Positions 23,754 to 32,199 of a stretch of 64,000 bases of DNA are shown here, piece after piece (the first letter of the stretch is position 1; each line of letters begins with the position of its first letter). A model generated the notes under the pieces. It was not told the DNA's origin. It made no database searches and saw only the letters and a program-made list of their open reading frames with translations. The translations under genes and the position numbers were made by a program. The DNA lies in the NCBI GenBank assembly GCA_035289625.1, contig DATDWP010000021.1, forward strand, positions 1 to 64,000, read 5' to 3'. Source of the stretch: UBA10205 sp035289625. Its GTDB lineage: Archaea; Iainarchaeota; Iainarchaeia; Iainarchaeales; Iainarchaeaceae.

Positions 23754-24352
23754 CCGCTCCACCTATCTGTTAGCCCTTTCGAACACATTATAGCGTCAAT
23801 GTGAATTTTATTTTTCTCCAGGTATTTTTTATATTTTTCAATTTTCTGCGGCTGGCCCCATCTCTCAGGGCTTACCAGGAAAATCTTAAACCCCGCGCGC
23901 CTTATTTTTTTATAGGCATTTTTTGTGAGGGGGAGCTTTGTAAAAGTATCAACCCAAACCCAATTGACTTTCCCTTTTAACGCAAGCGAATTTTCAAGTG
24001 TCTCAAATTCCGAGAAACGCACCGCAATGTTTTTCTCCCCCTTGGCCAAAAGTTTTAAAATTGCCGGAAAAGTAATGTCCAAGAAAAAATAATCCCTTAT
24101 CCCGTGCCTTTTAACAATATCAAGGACCTCGTTTTCAATCCCCTCGGTCTTTACATTAAGAAGCATAAATTTGTGCTTATAATTTGCACAATAGTCCTCA
24201 AATAAATCCCCGTTTTCAAACGGGTCGTGGTGCAGAATTAATTTTTTGCCATCGTTGCGTATATCTATTTCAACGCCCAACTCGTGCGGAATTGTAAGCA
24301 GCTCCCCTATGGTATTTACCGCATGCACAACCATTATTGGCTTTTTTTCCAT
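23750..24352 (-). CDS. Glycerophosphodiester phosphodiesterase-like TIM-barrel protein
   Basis: The 200-residue protein resembles the GDPD/PLC-like family: GVEIDIRNDGKKLILHHDPF contains the E-x-D and HHDPF residues of the family, and VNWVWVDTFTK corresponds to a later strand. The first histidine of the canonical active site (H-R-G) appears as VHAVN near the start. It is shorter than typical GDPDs (240-300), so it may be a specialised sugar or polyol phosphodiesterase. It overlaps the upstream fusion gene by 19 bp. Confidence 0.6.
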   Translation of the reverse strand: MEKKPIMVVHAVNTIGELLTIPHELGVEIDIRNDGKKLILHHDPFENGDLFEDYCANYKHKFMLLNVKTEGIENEVLDIVKRHGIRDYFFLDITFPAILKLLAKGEKNIAVRFSEFETLENSLALKGKVNWVWVDTFTKLPLTKNAYKKIRRAGFKIFLVSPERWGQPQKIEKYKKYLEKNKIHIDAIMCSKGLTDRWSG

Positions 24353-26583
24353 AAATGCGCCCTCAAGTTTAATGTAAAATCAATTGTCCTTTTAATGAAT
24401 CGCATCCTTGACCCAAGCCCCAAATTCCAGCTCGATTTTCCGAACTTCCGAGCGCCAAATGCAACAGGGAAGCGAATTATTTTAAGGCCGGCCTCTTTTG
24501 CCTTATAGAGCGCATATAGATCAAAAGAGAAATCATCCGGGCCATCTAAAATATGTGGCAAAAAAGATGAGTGGAAAAGATTTGGCTGCGCATTAATATC
24601 CTCCAGCCATCTCCCAAGCACCATGCTGCAAAATACTGACATCCCAAAAGAGAAAAAAGAATCCGAAAAACCCCTCCCTAACCTTCTCCCTTTGACAAAA
24701 ACATTTCCCCCTCTTGCTTTTGCGATTTCAAATGCCCTGAAAACATCTTGCGGATCTGCCTGCAAATCTGCATGTGTCCAGCACAAGAACTTTCCCCCCG
24801 CCTTGTCCAGCCCTTTTTTTACCCCATTTCCATACCCAATATTGGAAGCAACATCAACTTTTTTTATAAAATTGTATTTGCTGAAACAAAGCCGTTCGAG
24901 CACTTGTGCACTCTTATCGGTCGAACCGTTATTTACAAGTATTAATTCAAAATTTCCCTTGTGAAACCGCGAGAATTTTTCCGCAAGCAGCGGCAAATTT
25001 TTTTCCTCATTATAGCACGGAATTACAACAGAAAGCCCCACTAGCCCAAAATACTTCTGCCAATACTCATATGTGTTCAGATCATCCGGTGTTCCCAAAA
25101 CAACATATTTTTCAACTTCAAAAACCTTCACTTTTCCCCCCTTTTCAATTAATTCATTTGGCACGGCATCTGCATAAAACTCATTATTTATGCTTCTTCC
25201 CTTTACAATCATTTCCTTAGCGCTATCAAAAAAATCCCCGGCTTTTTTGTAATAAAATATCCCGCAAACAGCATGGTCTTGGGTTGGATTTTTGGATATT
25301 GGGATTTTGCAAAAAACCCATTCAACACCATTCCCTTTTGCCGTCTTTACCCACCCATACGCTTCCGGTTTCCTTCTGACCGCAGCATTATTCCTGAATG
25401 TCCAAATAATAGAACCAACTCCCTTTTCCTTAACCGCGCTTAGGAGTTTTTTGCCGCTAAACAGCACTTTATTGTCGCACGCCGCAATAAGAAGCGCGGA
25501 ATTTTTATCAATAAAATTTTGTGCAAGAAGGCAGGTTGACGCCTGCCCTGTTGTTGGCTTTTGAGCAACCACTATTTTTGCGCGGGGGAAATATTTTTTG
25601 ATTTCTGAATCTACTGAAAATTTTTCCACATGCTCTTTTGAGCAGACAAAAACATGCTCATCACATTGCGGCAACGATTCTAGCGCATGAACAAACATGG
25701 GTTTTCCAAAAATATCTATAAGCGGCTTTGCCTCTTTATATCCGGCATCGGCAAATCTCTTTCCGGCCCCTGCCATTGGAATCAGAAGAGTTGTTTTGGG
25801 CGGCATTTTTACAAGATTTGTTTTTTTGCTTTGCGCAAAATATTCCGACCAATAAATGTACTCCTCAAGATCTGACGGTGTGCCCCACTGCAGAAAATGC
25901 CTGACATCATAAACAAAAATACGCTTTCTGTCCCGCAGCAAGAGCCCATAAACCGAACTCACATAATACTCACCGTTAACAGAAAGCCCGCTTTCCATAA
26001 GTCCTGAAAAATATTTTTTCAAAAGGGCGCCTGATGAAAAGAAATATGTGCCCGCTGAATGGTAGGATTTTGTCAAATCCTGCGTAAATGAGTGCTTTTC
26101 ACGAATTTCGAGCAACTGCTTATTCGCATCAACCCTCATTCCCGCATACTTGTTTGGCCAGGTTAGATGCGGATGAAATGAACTATATCCGGTAATGCCA
26201 CCGTCCCATTTGCCTGAAATGGCCTTTTTTACAAACGCCGCATAATCCCATGTCGCAAAAAAATCGCAATAATTCACGAGTACCGGCTCGTCATCTTTTA
26301 TATGCAAGGCCGCCTGCATAACCGCATACACCGGCCCGAATTTGTGCTTTTCAATCCCTACTATTTTCCCGCGGGGGGACGATGCCAAGAGCACTTTTTT
26401 TAGCGGGGTTTTTTCCAAATGCTCTTTATTGCATATGAAAATGAAATCCTCCTCTTTTGGGAACATCCCGATTACATGCTCAATGATCGGCTTTCCGTCA
26501 ACCTCAATGAGGGGCTTTATTTCCCTATACCCCCCATCCCTGAACCTTTTCCCTTCCCCCGACATTGGAATTACGATCTGCAT
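24334..26583 (-). CDS. Triple fusion: two nucleotidyltransferases and a GT2 glycosyltransferase
   Basis: Residues 1-245 form a sugar-phosphate nucleotidyltransferase (VIPMSGEGKRFRDGGY then KPLIEV). Residues 265-510 form a second one (LIPMAGAGKRFADAGY then KPLIDI), and residues 515-749 a GT2 domain (VVIPCYNEEKN, ILVNNGSTD, THADLQADP) like dolichol-phosphate sugar transferases. Each nucleotidyltransferase has the G-x-G-x-R-F motif and a lysine. The protein would activate two sugars, or one in two steps, and pass one to a lipid or acceptor. No frameshift is present. It starts 2 bp after the aldolase gene. Confidence 0.85.
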   Translation of the reverse strand: MQIVIPMSGEGKRFRDGGYREIKPLIEVDGKPIIEHVIGMFPKEEDFIFICNKEHLEKTPLKKVLLASSPRGKIVGIEKHKFGPVYAVMQAALHIKDDEPVLVNYCDFFATWDYAAFVKKAISGKWDGGITGYSSFHPHLTWPNKYAGMRVDANKQLLEIREKHSFTQDLTKSYHSAGTYFFSSGALLKKYFSGLMESGLSVNGEYYVSSVYGLLLRDRKRIFVYDVRHFLQWGTPSDLEEYIYWSEYFAQSKKTNLVKMPPKTTLLIPMAGAGKRFADAGYKEAKPLIDIFGKPMFVHALESLPQCDEHVFVCSKEHVEKFSVDSEIKKYFPRAKIVVAQKPTTGQASTCLLAQNFIDKNSALLIAACDNKVLFSGKKLLSAVKEKGVGSIIWTFRNNAAVRRKPEAYGWVKTAKGNGVEWVFCKIPISKNPTQDHAVCGIFYYKKAGDFFDSAKEMIVKGRSINNEFYADAVPNELIEKGGKVKVFEVEKYVVLGTPDDLNTYEYWQKYFGLVGLSVVIPCYNEEKNLPLLAEKFSRFHKGNFELILVNNGSTDKSAQVLERLCFSKYNFIKKVDVASNIGYGNGVKKGLDKAGGKFLCWTHADLQADPQDVFRAFEIAKARGGNVFVKGRRLGRGFSDSFFSFGMSVFCSMVLGRWLEDINAQPNLFHSSFLPHILDGPDDFSFDLYALYKAKEAGLKIIRFPVAFGARKFGKSSWNLGLGSRMRFIKRTIDFTLNLRAHLWKKSQ

Positions 26584-26585
26584 CC

Positions 26586-27542
26586 CTAAACCCCTTTTCT
26601 AAAGCTTTCAGATTCCATGCCCCTTAATTCGTTTACATTGTTTTTTGTCAAAAACTTTGGCCTGCCGTACTGCTCGATATTTAGAAGAACGCATAAATGC
26701 GCCAGGAAAACTTCAAGGACTTTGTTTCTTTTTTCCCCTGATTTTTCCAGTATTTTAATTTTTGAGTCATTTACAATTTCTATATTCTGATTTTCCCCCG
26801 AAAAATTGCAATACACTGCGCAATCCGGGAACATATAGTCGGAAAAACCGTTTTTTAGATTCGCCAGCCCCTCAATAAAATAAATTCCGCCTGTCTTGCC
26901 CTCAACTTTCAAATTCTGCGGCAAGTAGAGAGCCACTCCTCTTGATTGCAGGTATCGCCCTGCAATTCCATCAAGTTCAATGGTTTTTTGGACAGATTCA
27001 CCCATTTTATTGCACGAAACTATCAGGCCATGATTTTCAAGAATAAAAACGCCGCTCTTTCTTTTCCGCTCTTTTTCAAAAACAGCCACCGAGAGTTCAA
27101 CCCCTGGAGTTTTGTATCCAACCCATTCAAAATCCGCATTTCCTAATGCATCTTTTGCAATATTTTGTGAATTTTGCGCGCAGCTAACGGAATTTATCAA
27201 AACAGAATGCGTATGCACAACAGAATTCCCCAGAACGGAATGGAACCCGGTTTCCATTGAAGCCACCTCATTCCCCTTTGTGCTTTTGCCAATAATTTCC
27301 GTGTAATTTTTTTCATTTGCAATGGAACTGTTTTCTGAAGCGCTTTTTAGAAATGCACTGACTTTATTAAAATCCACATCTGCAATTCCCCCCTTCTCTG
27401 AAACATCTGCAAGGGTTATCCCTGACGCTTTAATGAGCATCCTGGATTTGTCTTTTATGGAAATATTTCCCCCGCCGGCCTGGACAAGATCTGGCCTTGA
27501 GCCGATTTTGCCGCAAGCATCCACTAGCTCTTTAGTTTGCAT
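26586..27542 (-). CDS. Class II aldolase/adducin family protein
   Basis: VQAGGGNISIKD near residue 22 is the phosphate/substrate loop of class II aldolases and epimerases, VHTHSVLIN provides the zinc histidines, and FILENHGLIVSC the third histidine region. The 318-residue length exceeds AraD/FucA (220) because of a C-terminal domain of about 100 residues. In the operon it could make or epimerise an unusual short sugar phosphate destined for nucleotide activation. Substrate is unknown. It overlaps the upstream fusion by 11 bp and is coupled to it. Confidence 0.8.
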   Translation of the reverse strand: MQTKELVDACGKIGSRPDLVQAGGGNISIKDKSRMLIKASGITLADVSEKGGIADVDFNKVSAFLKSASENSSIANEKNYTEIIGKSTKGNEVASMETGFHSVLGNSVVHTHSVLINSVSCAQNSQNIAKDALGNADFEWVGYKTPGVELSVAVFEKERKRKSGVFILENHGLIVSCNKMGESVQKTIELDGIAGRYLQSRGVALYLPQNLKVEGKTGGIYFIEGLANLKNGFSDYMFPDCAVYCNFSGENQNIEIVNDSKIKILEKSGEKRNKVLEVFLAHLCVLLNIEQYGRPKFLTKNNVNELRGMESESFRKGV

Positions 27543-29997
27543 TCTCTTCCCCTTTCCTTGCCTTCAGGCTCTCTGAAATCACCCAAAGGATCACTAATTG
27601 CACTGCCCCGTCAAGATCCTTTCTCCATACAACAGACCTGTTTTCAAGCACCTCTTCAAGGTTGGGAACAAGCAAATACGCAATTTCTGCCGCCTGCTCA
27701 CTAGCCATCTTTCCGCTAAGCGTAATGTTTATAGTCCTCAGATCGCTATTGTAGTCCATGCCGGCGTTCATTTCTGTGCGCACATTCAGCGCCTCGACAA
27801 GTGCAGAGACATCAAATTTATTGTCAAGTGACAAAACAAGCATGAGACCATTCCCTTTTGGAATATAGCTCACTACGATATCTGCAAATCTCTTTTGAGG
27901 AGCAAGGAATGCTTTTGCGTCTTTCCCCCTCTTTTTCATGGACGCAATTACATTTGAGGCCGAATATCCCCTCTCGGTTACATCGCGCTGTATTTTCCAG
28001 CTCTTTCTAAGGGATGGATGGGGATCCATGAATATCTTAATATCAAGCAGTTGCCTCATTTTTGTCAGATAAAATGAATGAAGGCCTGAGGCTATTATGA
28101 ATTTTTTTGGCCAGACATATTTTTCCTTTGTAAATTTTCCCGTTGAATGGTCATATTCACGGCGCATCAGCTTTTTTGAACCCTCAAGCGCCTCTATGGA
28201 TTCGATGTCTTTGTGGAGAAAATTCCCGACCGGATTTAGATGGGTCAGGGTTTGCCAGTTTTTACTGCCCCTTTCCCATTTGTGCAAATCGTCCCCTTCC
28301 AGGAAAGTGATGTTATCTTGCCCAACAAGATCTGCAATAATAGAATTAGTGTAGCTCTTGCCGCTGCCAGAATCCCCGGATATTCCAATCGCCACCATGG
28401 ATTTTTTATAGCGCAAATTTGCAATTATCCCGAATTTATACACAAAGTAAATATTTACAATCATAATTCCAATTAGAAGTGTCAGCGCAAAATTTGAGAT
28501 GAACTGCGCATTAAGGCCAAATGCCTCAAAGATCGAGTACAGGTTTGGGAGGGTTGAAAACCCGCTAAACAAGGGCTGCAAAGAACCAGGCAGGTCCGCA
28601 TCTTTACCCAAAAATAGGAAATAGAGCAAAAATAGGGCATTTATGCCCCAATAAATCTTTTTTGAAATATTGTCATCCTTTACAAAAAAGTATGCAAGGA
28701 AAGGAATTACCCAAAAAAACCACCCTGGCCTTGCAGGAACCAATGTTATAAGTATTGTAAACACACCCGCAAATGCCATCATAAGCGCGTCTTGGTTAAT
28801 ATTTCTAAAATATGCAAGGCGCAGGAAAAAGAGGAACAAAACAAGGGGCACAACAAAAATCACAAGGCCTGTTTGCCCAAATGGTATTTGCAGCAAGAAT
28901 GCCAGCCACTGTTCTTCCGCGCCCAAAACAAGCTTTTGGTACCCTTGGGAAAAAATGAACGGCAGGATCAAAACCGCATATGCCCCTATTGCTACTGCAA
29001 AGTAGCTGATTGTTTTGCCTGCCAATTCCCTATTGCGCCATAAATACAGGAAAATGAAAGGGGCCGCAACAAAAATATTTGCCTTCGCGCTAAGAGCAAT
29101 GCCCAGAACAAGTGCAGACGGGAGATATTTTTTATTTAGGAGCAGGTATACTGAAAGCAGGAGGAGGAAAATTGGGATCGCGTCCAACTGGCCGTGAAAA
29201 TAACTTATATATAGTATTATTGGAGAGCACCAATAATACAGAAGAACAAGATGCTCCTTTGTTTTTAGCAGTTTGATGAGGATATAGAATATCCCAATAT
29301 CGGCAAGAAGCAGCGGGGCTTTTGCAAAAAAGAGCTGCAAAAAGCCATTTGAAAATATCGAAGGCGGAAGAAATGAGAAAAGAAAAGCCGGAAATGATAC
29401 GGCAAGCAGCATTGTTGTTGAGTACGGAAAAGCCTTGAGTTCGCCCAGTTCAAAAAAGTGCTGGTAGGGGTTGGAAAAACCGGAAGAGACAAAGTAGTCA
29501 ATGAATGGGATTGTCCCTTTCAAAATAAAATCCGAGCCGAAGAGAAATGAAAAAATTATTTTGACCAAAAGCACGGCGATAAAGAGGCGGCTGTGAAAAA
29601 CTGGCGGCAAACTGATCTTGCGGAAGACCAAAAACTTTGAACCCAAAAAATTTGTCACGGTGGTTATTGCAATGGCCATGGCGTTTGCGGCAACTGCAAC
29701 TATTCCAAAAGATTCCACAAGCATTTTTAGAAGGCTGAGGCCAAAAAAAAGCGAGAAAGTGTAAACCAGGAAATACTTTACAAGCTCTGCAAACTTTTCA
29801 CCATTTGAGCCAAAAGTAAATTTTTTGTTCAGGCTAAAACCAAAAAGAACCCCCGCAAAGTAACCAACAGAGGCTGAGAGCAAATAATCAAGACCTGCAA
29901 AGTAAAGAAGAAGTATAAAAAGCGAGTAATTCAATATGGTTGAACCTAGGCCAACAACCGCAAACCGGAGGAACTCTGAACTCACCCCGCCAGACAT
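27532..29997 (-). CDS. Triple fusion: GtrA-like, GT-C-like membrane domain and uridine-kinase-like domain
   Basis: Residues from about 5 to 130 form a GtrA domain (FLRFAVVGLGSTILNYSLF and three further helices), which flips polyprenyl-linked sugars. Residues 135-575 form a polytopic domain with about ten helices, resembling GT-C mannosyltransferases. From about 585 a P-loop kinase follows: GISGDSGSGKSYTN, then EGDDLHKWER and IIASGLHSFY, as in uridine kinase/phosphoribulokinase, with a 50-residue tail. One polypeptide thus joins lipid-linked sugar flipping or transfer to cytoplasmic sugar phosphorylation. The ATG at 29997 is preferred to a non-ATG start four codons upstream. It heads the operon. 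Confidence 0.8.
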   Translation of the reverse strand: MSGGVSSEFLRFAVVGLGSTILNYSLFILLLYFAGLDYLLSASVGYFAGVLFGFSLNKKFTFGSNGEKFAELVKYFLVYTFSLFFGLSLLKMLVESFGIVAVAANAMAIAITTVTNFLGSKFLVFRKISLPPVFHSRLFIAVLLVKIIFSFLFGSDFILKGTIPFIDYFVSSGFSNPYQHFFELGELKAFPYSTTMLLAVSFPAFLFSFLPPSIFSNGFLQLFFAKAPLLLADIGIFYILIKLLKTKEHLVLLYYWCSPIILYISYFHGQLDAIPIFLLLLSVYLLLNKKYLPSALVLGIALSAKANIFVAAPFIFLYLWRNRELAGKTISYFAVAIGAYAVLILPFIFSQGYQKLVLGAEEQWLAFLLQIPFGQTGLVIFVVPLVLFLFFLRLAYFRNINQDALMMAFAGVFTILITLVPARPGWFFWVIPFLAYFFVKDDNISKKIYWGINALFLLYFLFLGKDADLPGSLQPLFSGFSTLPNLYSIFEAFGLNAQFISNFALTLLIGIMIVNIYFVYKFGIIANLRYKKSMVAIGISGDSGSGKSYTNSIIADLVGQDNITFLEGDDLHKWERGSKNWQTLTHLNPVGNFLHKDIESIEALEGSKKLMRREYDHSTGKFTKEKYVWPKKFIIASGLHSFYLTKMRQLLDIKIFMDPHPSLRKSWKIQRDVTERGYSASNVIASMKKRGKDAKAFLAPQKRFADIVVSYIPKGNGLMLVLSLDNKFDVSALVEALNVRTEMNAGMDYNSDLRTINITLSGKMASEQAAEIAYLLVPNLEEVLENRSVVWRKDLDGAVQLVILWVISESLKARKGEENAN

Positions 29998-30217
29998 AAA
30001 AAAAACCAAAAACCCTGTTTTTAGATATAGTGCTGGTTAAGGCTTATTAACCATTCCAAAAATCGAATTTAAACCCCTTGACTTTGCAAAAAAAACAAGC
30101 CCCGGCTACCATTGAAGACGCCCCAAAGGCCATTTAGCCCCAAAATCCATTGACTTGACAATATGCCTCATTTTCGGCTTCCCTAGGTTTGACTGACTAG
30201 AGGCGATTTGATAAATG

Positions 30218-30236
30218 TTGAAAATAATATTTTCAA
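30218..30236. promoter_or_regulatory. 19-bp perfect palindrome upstream of truD
   Basis: TTGAAAATA-A-TATTTTCAA is a perfect 9+1+9 inverted repeat, 21 bp upstream of the TATA-like CTTTTAATT (30257-30266) of truD and 200 bp from the divergent glycan operon. It may be an operator. Confidence 0.35.
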
Positions 30237-30290
30237 TCAGCCACAACCCAGCCCCAAACTTTTAATTACCTACCAAGCCAATTGTACTAT

Positions 30291-31292
30291 ATGAAATTTG
30301 CCAAATCCGCCGATTCTTTCAGGGTTGAAGAACTGATGCACCCTAACCTTTTGGGCGGAAATTACTTCTATTACATTTTGGAAAAACACGGCATTGATTC
30401 AGCCAGCGCAATAAAGGCCCTTGAAAAGCAAAACAAAGCCCGCATCCACTACTCTGGGCTAAAGGATGCAAACGCCGCCACATCACAGTGGATATGCTCA
30501 CTAAAAGAGCTCAAAGAAACAGACGACAAGAGAGTACAATTAACATACGCCGGAAACGGGGAGAACAGGATACATGTGGGGATGCACAGCGCAAACAGGT
30601 TCATTGCAAAGCTTAGCGATCTTACGTTGGAAGAGAAAAAATTCCTCAAAAAGGGACTGCACAAAATCACCCTGCCGAATTATTTTGACGAGCAAAGATT
30701 TAATGAAAAAACCCTCCGGTTAGGAAGTGCCCTGCGTTCGGGACAATTCGAGATGGCATTAAAAACTGCACTAACAGAAAAACTCGGCATGGAATCTGAA
30801 AAATCCCATAAAATAAAGGCAGAAATAAAAGAGAAGTGGGGCAAGTGGGACGAATTAATCAAATCGGAGACAATTCCTAGAAGCAAAAAAGCAATTTTTG
30901 AACATTTACAAAAAGGCGCAAACTTTCGGCAGGCAATAGAACTGCTTGAAAAAAAGACGGTTGCAATAGCATGCAGGGCAATACAGTCACTTGAATTCAA
31001 CACTGAACTTTCCGCGCAGATATCAAAGCACAAAAACAGCCCTCAAAAATCCATCCAAATAGCAAACAGCACCTACCCAATAGAATTCAGGAAAAGGGCG
31101 GTGAAAAGGCAAATTGAGATCAGCGAAGTGTACCCTTCAAAAGTAAAGCTTGTGAGAAAGACATTTTTTGAACTAAAAAAACCAATTGTAAAATTTTCAG
31201 GCAACGATTGCACCCTTGAATTTTTCCTAAAAAAAGGGTCCTACGGAACAATTACAATAAAGTGCATCATCGCCCTATGTGAAAACAAATAG
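30291..31292 (+). CDS. truD: tRNA pseudouridine synthase TruD
   Basis: The 333-residue protein contains SGLKDANAATSQWI, the TruD/Pus7 motif with the catalytic aspartate, preceded by the F-R-V-E-E-L N-terminal segment and followed by ITLPNYFDEQRF, another conserved block. TruD converts U13 of tRNAs to pseudouridine. The protein is short for the archaeal family, with a reduced TruD insertion domain. ATG at 30291 is used; a TTG three codons upstream is possible. Confidence 0.9.
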   Translation: MKFAKSADSFRVEELMHPNLLGGNYFYYILEKHGIDSASAIKALEKQNKARIHYSGLKDANAATSQWICSLKELKETDDKRVQLTYAGNGENRIHVGMHSANRFIAKLSDLTLEEKKFLKKGLHKITLPNYFDEQRFNEKTLRLGSALRSGQFEMALKTALTEKLGMESEKSHKIKAEIKEKWGKWDELIKSETIPRSKKAIFEHLQKGANFRQAIELLEKKTVAIACRAIQSLEFNTELSAQISKHKNSPQKSIQIANSTYPIEFRKRAVKRQIEISEVYPSKVKLVRKTFFELKKPIVKFSGNDCTLEFFLKKGSYGTITIKCIIALCENK

Positions 31293-31346
31293 ACCCCACT
31301 TTTTAAAAAAATAGGGGTGAAGTGCCGGAGATATTACACCCCGGCA
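31293..31346. terminator. Bidirectional terminator region after truD
   Basis: ACCCC (31293-31297) and GGGGT (31314-31318) bracket a T5/A6 stem, forming an AT-rich hairpin, and TGCCGG (31323-31328) / CCGGCA (31341-31346) form a second stem. The region separates truD from the convergent small gene at 31355. Confidence 0.45.
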
Positions 31347-31354
31347 AATCAAAT

Positions 31355-31513
31355 TCAGTTATTTTTCTGCAGCTCCTTTATTCTCTCTGCAACGCCTTTT
31401 GCTTCCTGTTCAAGAGATTCCTGATACTCCTTTAGCATCTCTATTTTTTCCTCTTTTGTGAGAAAGCCCCTGTAGGCATCATATTTTCCTTCGCATCCGC
31501 ACATCAAAAACAT
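31355..31513 (-). CDS. Small Cys-containing coiled protein (52 aa), PadR-linked
   Basis: The 52-residue frame has an N-terminal MCGCEGKY and then RGFLTKEEKIEMLKEYQESL and a charged amphipathic helix to its end. This matches a family of archaeal and bacterial mini-proteins (Cys/Gly-rich start, YRGFLTKEEKI-type motif, single long helix) that is commonly found beside PadR regulators. It lies divergent from the PadR gene with the palindromic region between. Biochemical role unknown; metal binding by the cysteines is possible. Confidence 0.6.
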   Translation of the reverse strand: MFLMCGCEGKYDAYRGFLTKEEKIEMLKEYQESLEQEAKGVAERIKELQKNN

Positions 31514-31548
31514 CCCTCCGTTGCGGCTATATGCCGAACATATCGGCT

Positions 31549-31590
31549 ATACGATACAACACTACATGCTATTTTTATATGTATCGCATA
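31549..31590. promoter_or_regulatory. PadR-type operator region
   Basis: TATACGATAC (31549-31558) and GTATCGCATA (31581-31590) form a 10-bp inverted repeat with one mismatch. Next to it are CGGC-TATAT-GCCG (31524-31536) and TATCG/CGATA (31541-31555). The cluster sits directly upstream of the 52-aa gene, 120 bp before the PadR gene, as expected for a repressor acting on itself and its neighbour. Confidence 0.5.
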
Positions 31591-31710
31591 ACCAATATAT
31601 CAGAGCGGCCAAAAGGCAATTTAACCCTAAAGATCGCAATATAGCCCACCACACATAGGCAAAAAGCGCGAATTAAAATATTACAATCTCTAATATGATA
31701 GCGGGAAAAC

Positions 31711-32019
31711 ATGAAACGAGATGACTATTACGAGGACTGCTGCGACATGCGCGGCATGCTTGGCTTTCTGATACTCTTTTTACTATCAAAAAAAAGCATG
31801 CACGGCCAGCAGATTGCAGATGAACTTGAAAAAAGGAAAGGATATCGGCCAAGCCCTGGAACAATTTACCCTGCACTAAAAACCCTCAATGAAGCCGGGC
31901 TAATAAAAGAGACAAAGAAAGGAAAGGAAATAACATACACCCTAACTGCAGATGGAAAAATCGGATTAAAGGCACTAAAGGAGAAATTTTGCAGAATATT
32001 TATAGGAGTTATTGATTAG
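31711..32019 (+). CDS. PadR family transcriptional regulator
   Basis: The 102-residue protein is a winged helix with the PadR pattern: MLGFLILFLLSKKSMHGQQIADEL, then PSPGTIYPALKTLNEAGLIKE and the wing TYTLTADGK. The N-terminal DDYYEDCCDMRG contains a Cys pair that could sense redox or metal, and the C-terminal helix is short, as in subfamily 2. It probably represses itself and the divergent 52-aa gene through the inverted repeats between them. Confidence 0.85.
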   Translation: MKRDDYYEDCCDMRGMLGFLILFLLSKKSMHGQQIADELEKRKGYRPSPGTIYPALKTLNEAGLIKETKKGKEITYTLTADGKIGLKALKEKFCRIFIGVID

Positions 32020-32056
32020 AGTTCAAAATTAGGAAGTGGAAATTGAAAAGATAAAG

Positions 32057-32116
32057 TGATGGTTTTCCCCGGAGTTTCAACCCTTTAGAGGCGTACTCTT
32101 CCAGGCCCCACCATCA
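32057..32116 (+). other. Possible structured RNA between padR-like gene and mscS
   Basis: A 7-bp terminal stem TGATGGT (32057-32063) / ACCATCA (32110-32116) encloses smaller stems, notably AGAG-GCGTA-CTCT near 32087-32099. It is G+C-rich compared with its surroundings and has no coding frame. It lies upstream of the promoter-like TATATTTAAATATA (32137-32150) of the MscS gene. Neither H/ACA nor C/D boxes are seen, so its nature is open. Confidence 0.3.
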
Positions 32117-32199
32117 AAATACCTTAGTCCCGGAAAGTATATTTAAATATATCCAAAGCACTAATCCTTCCAAATCCCAAAACCAGCTTGTGAACAAAT

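Noticed and set aside
31521..31600. Short palindromes considered as a CRISPR-like array
   Set aside because: They are inverted, not direct, repeats with no regular spacers; an operator region explains them.
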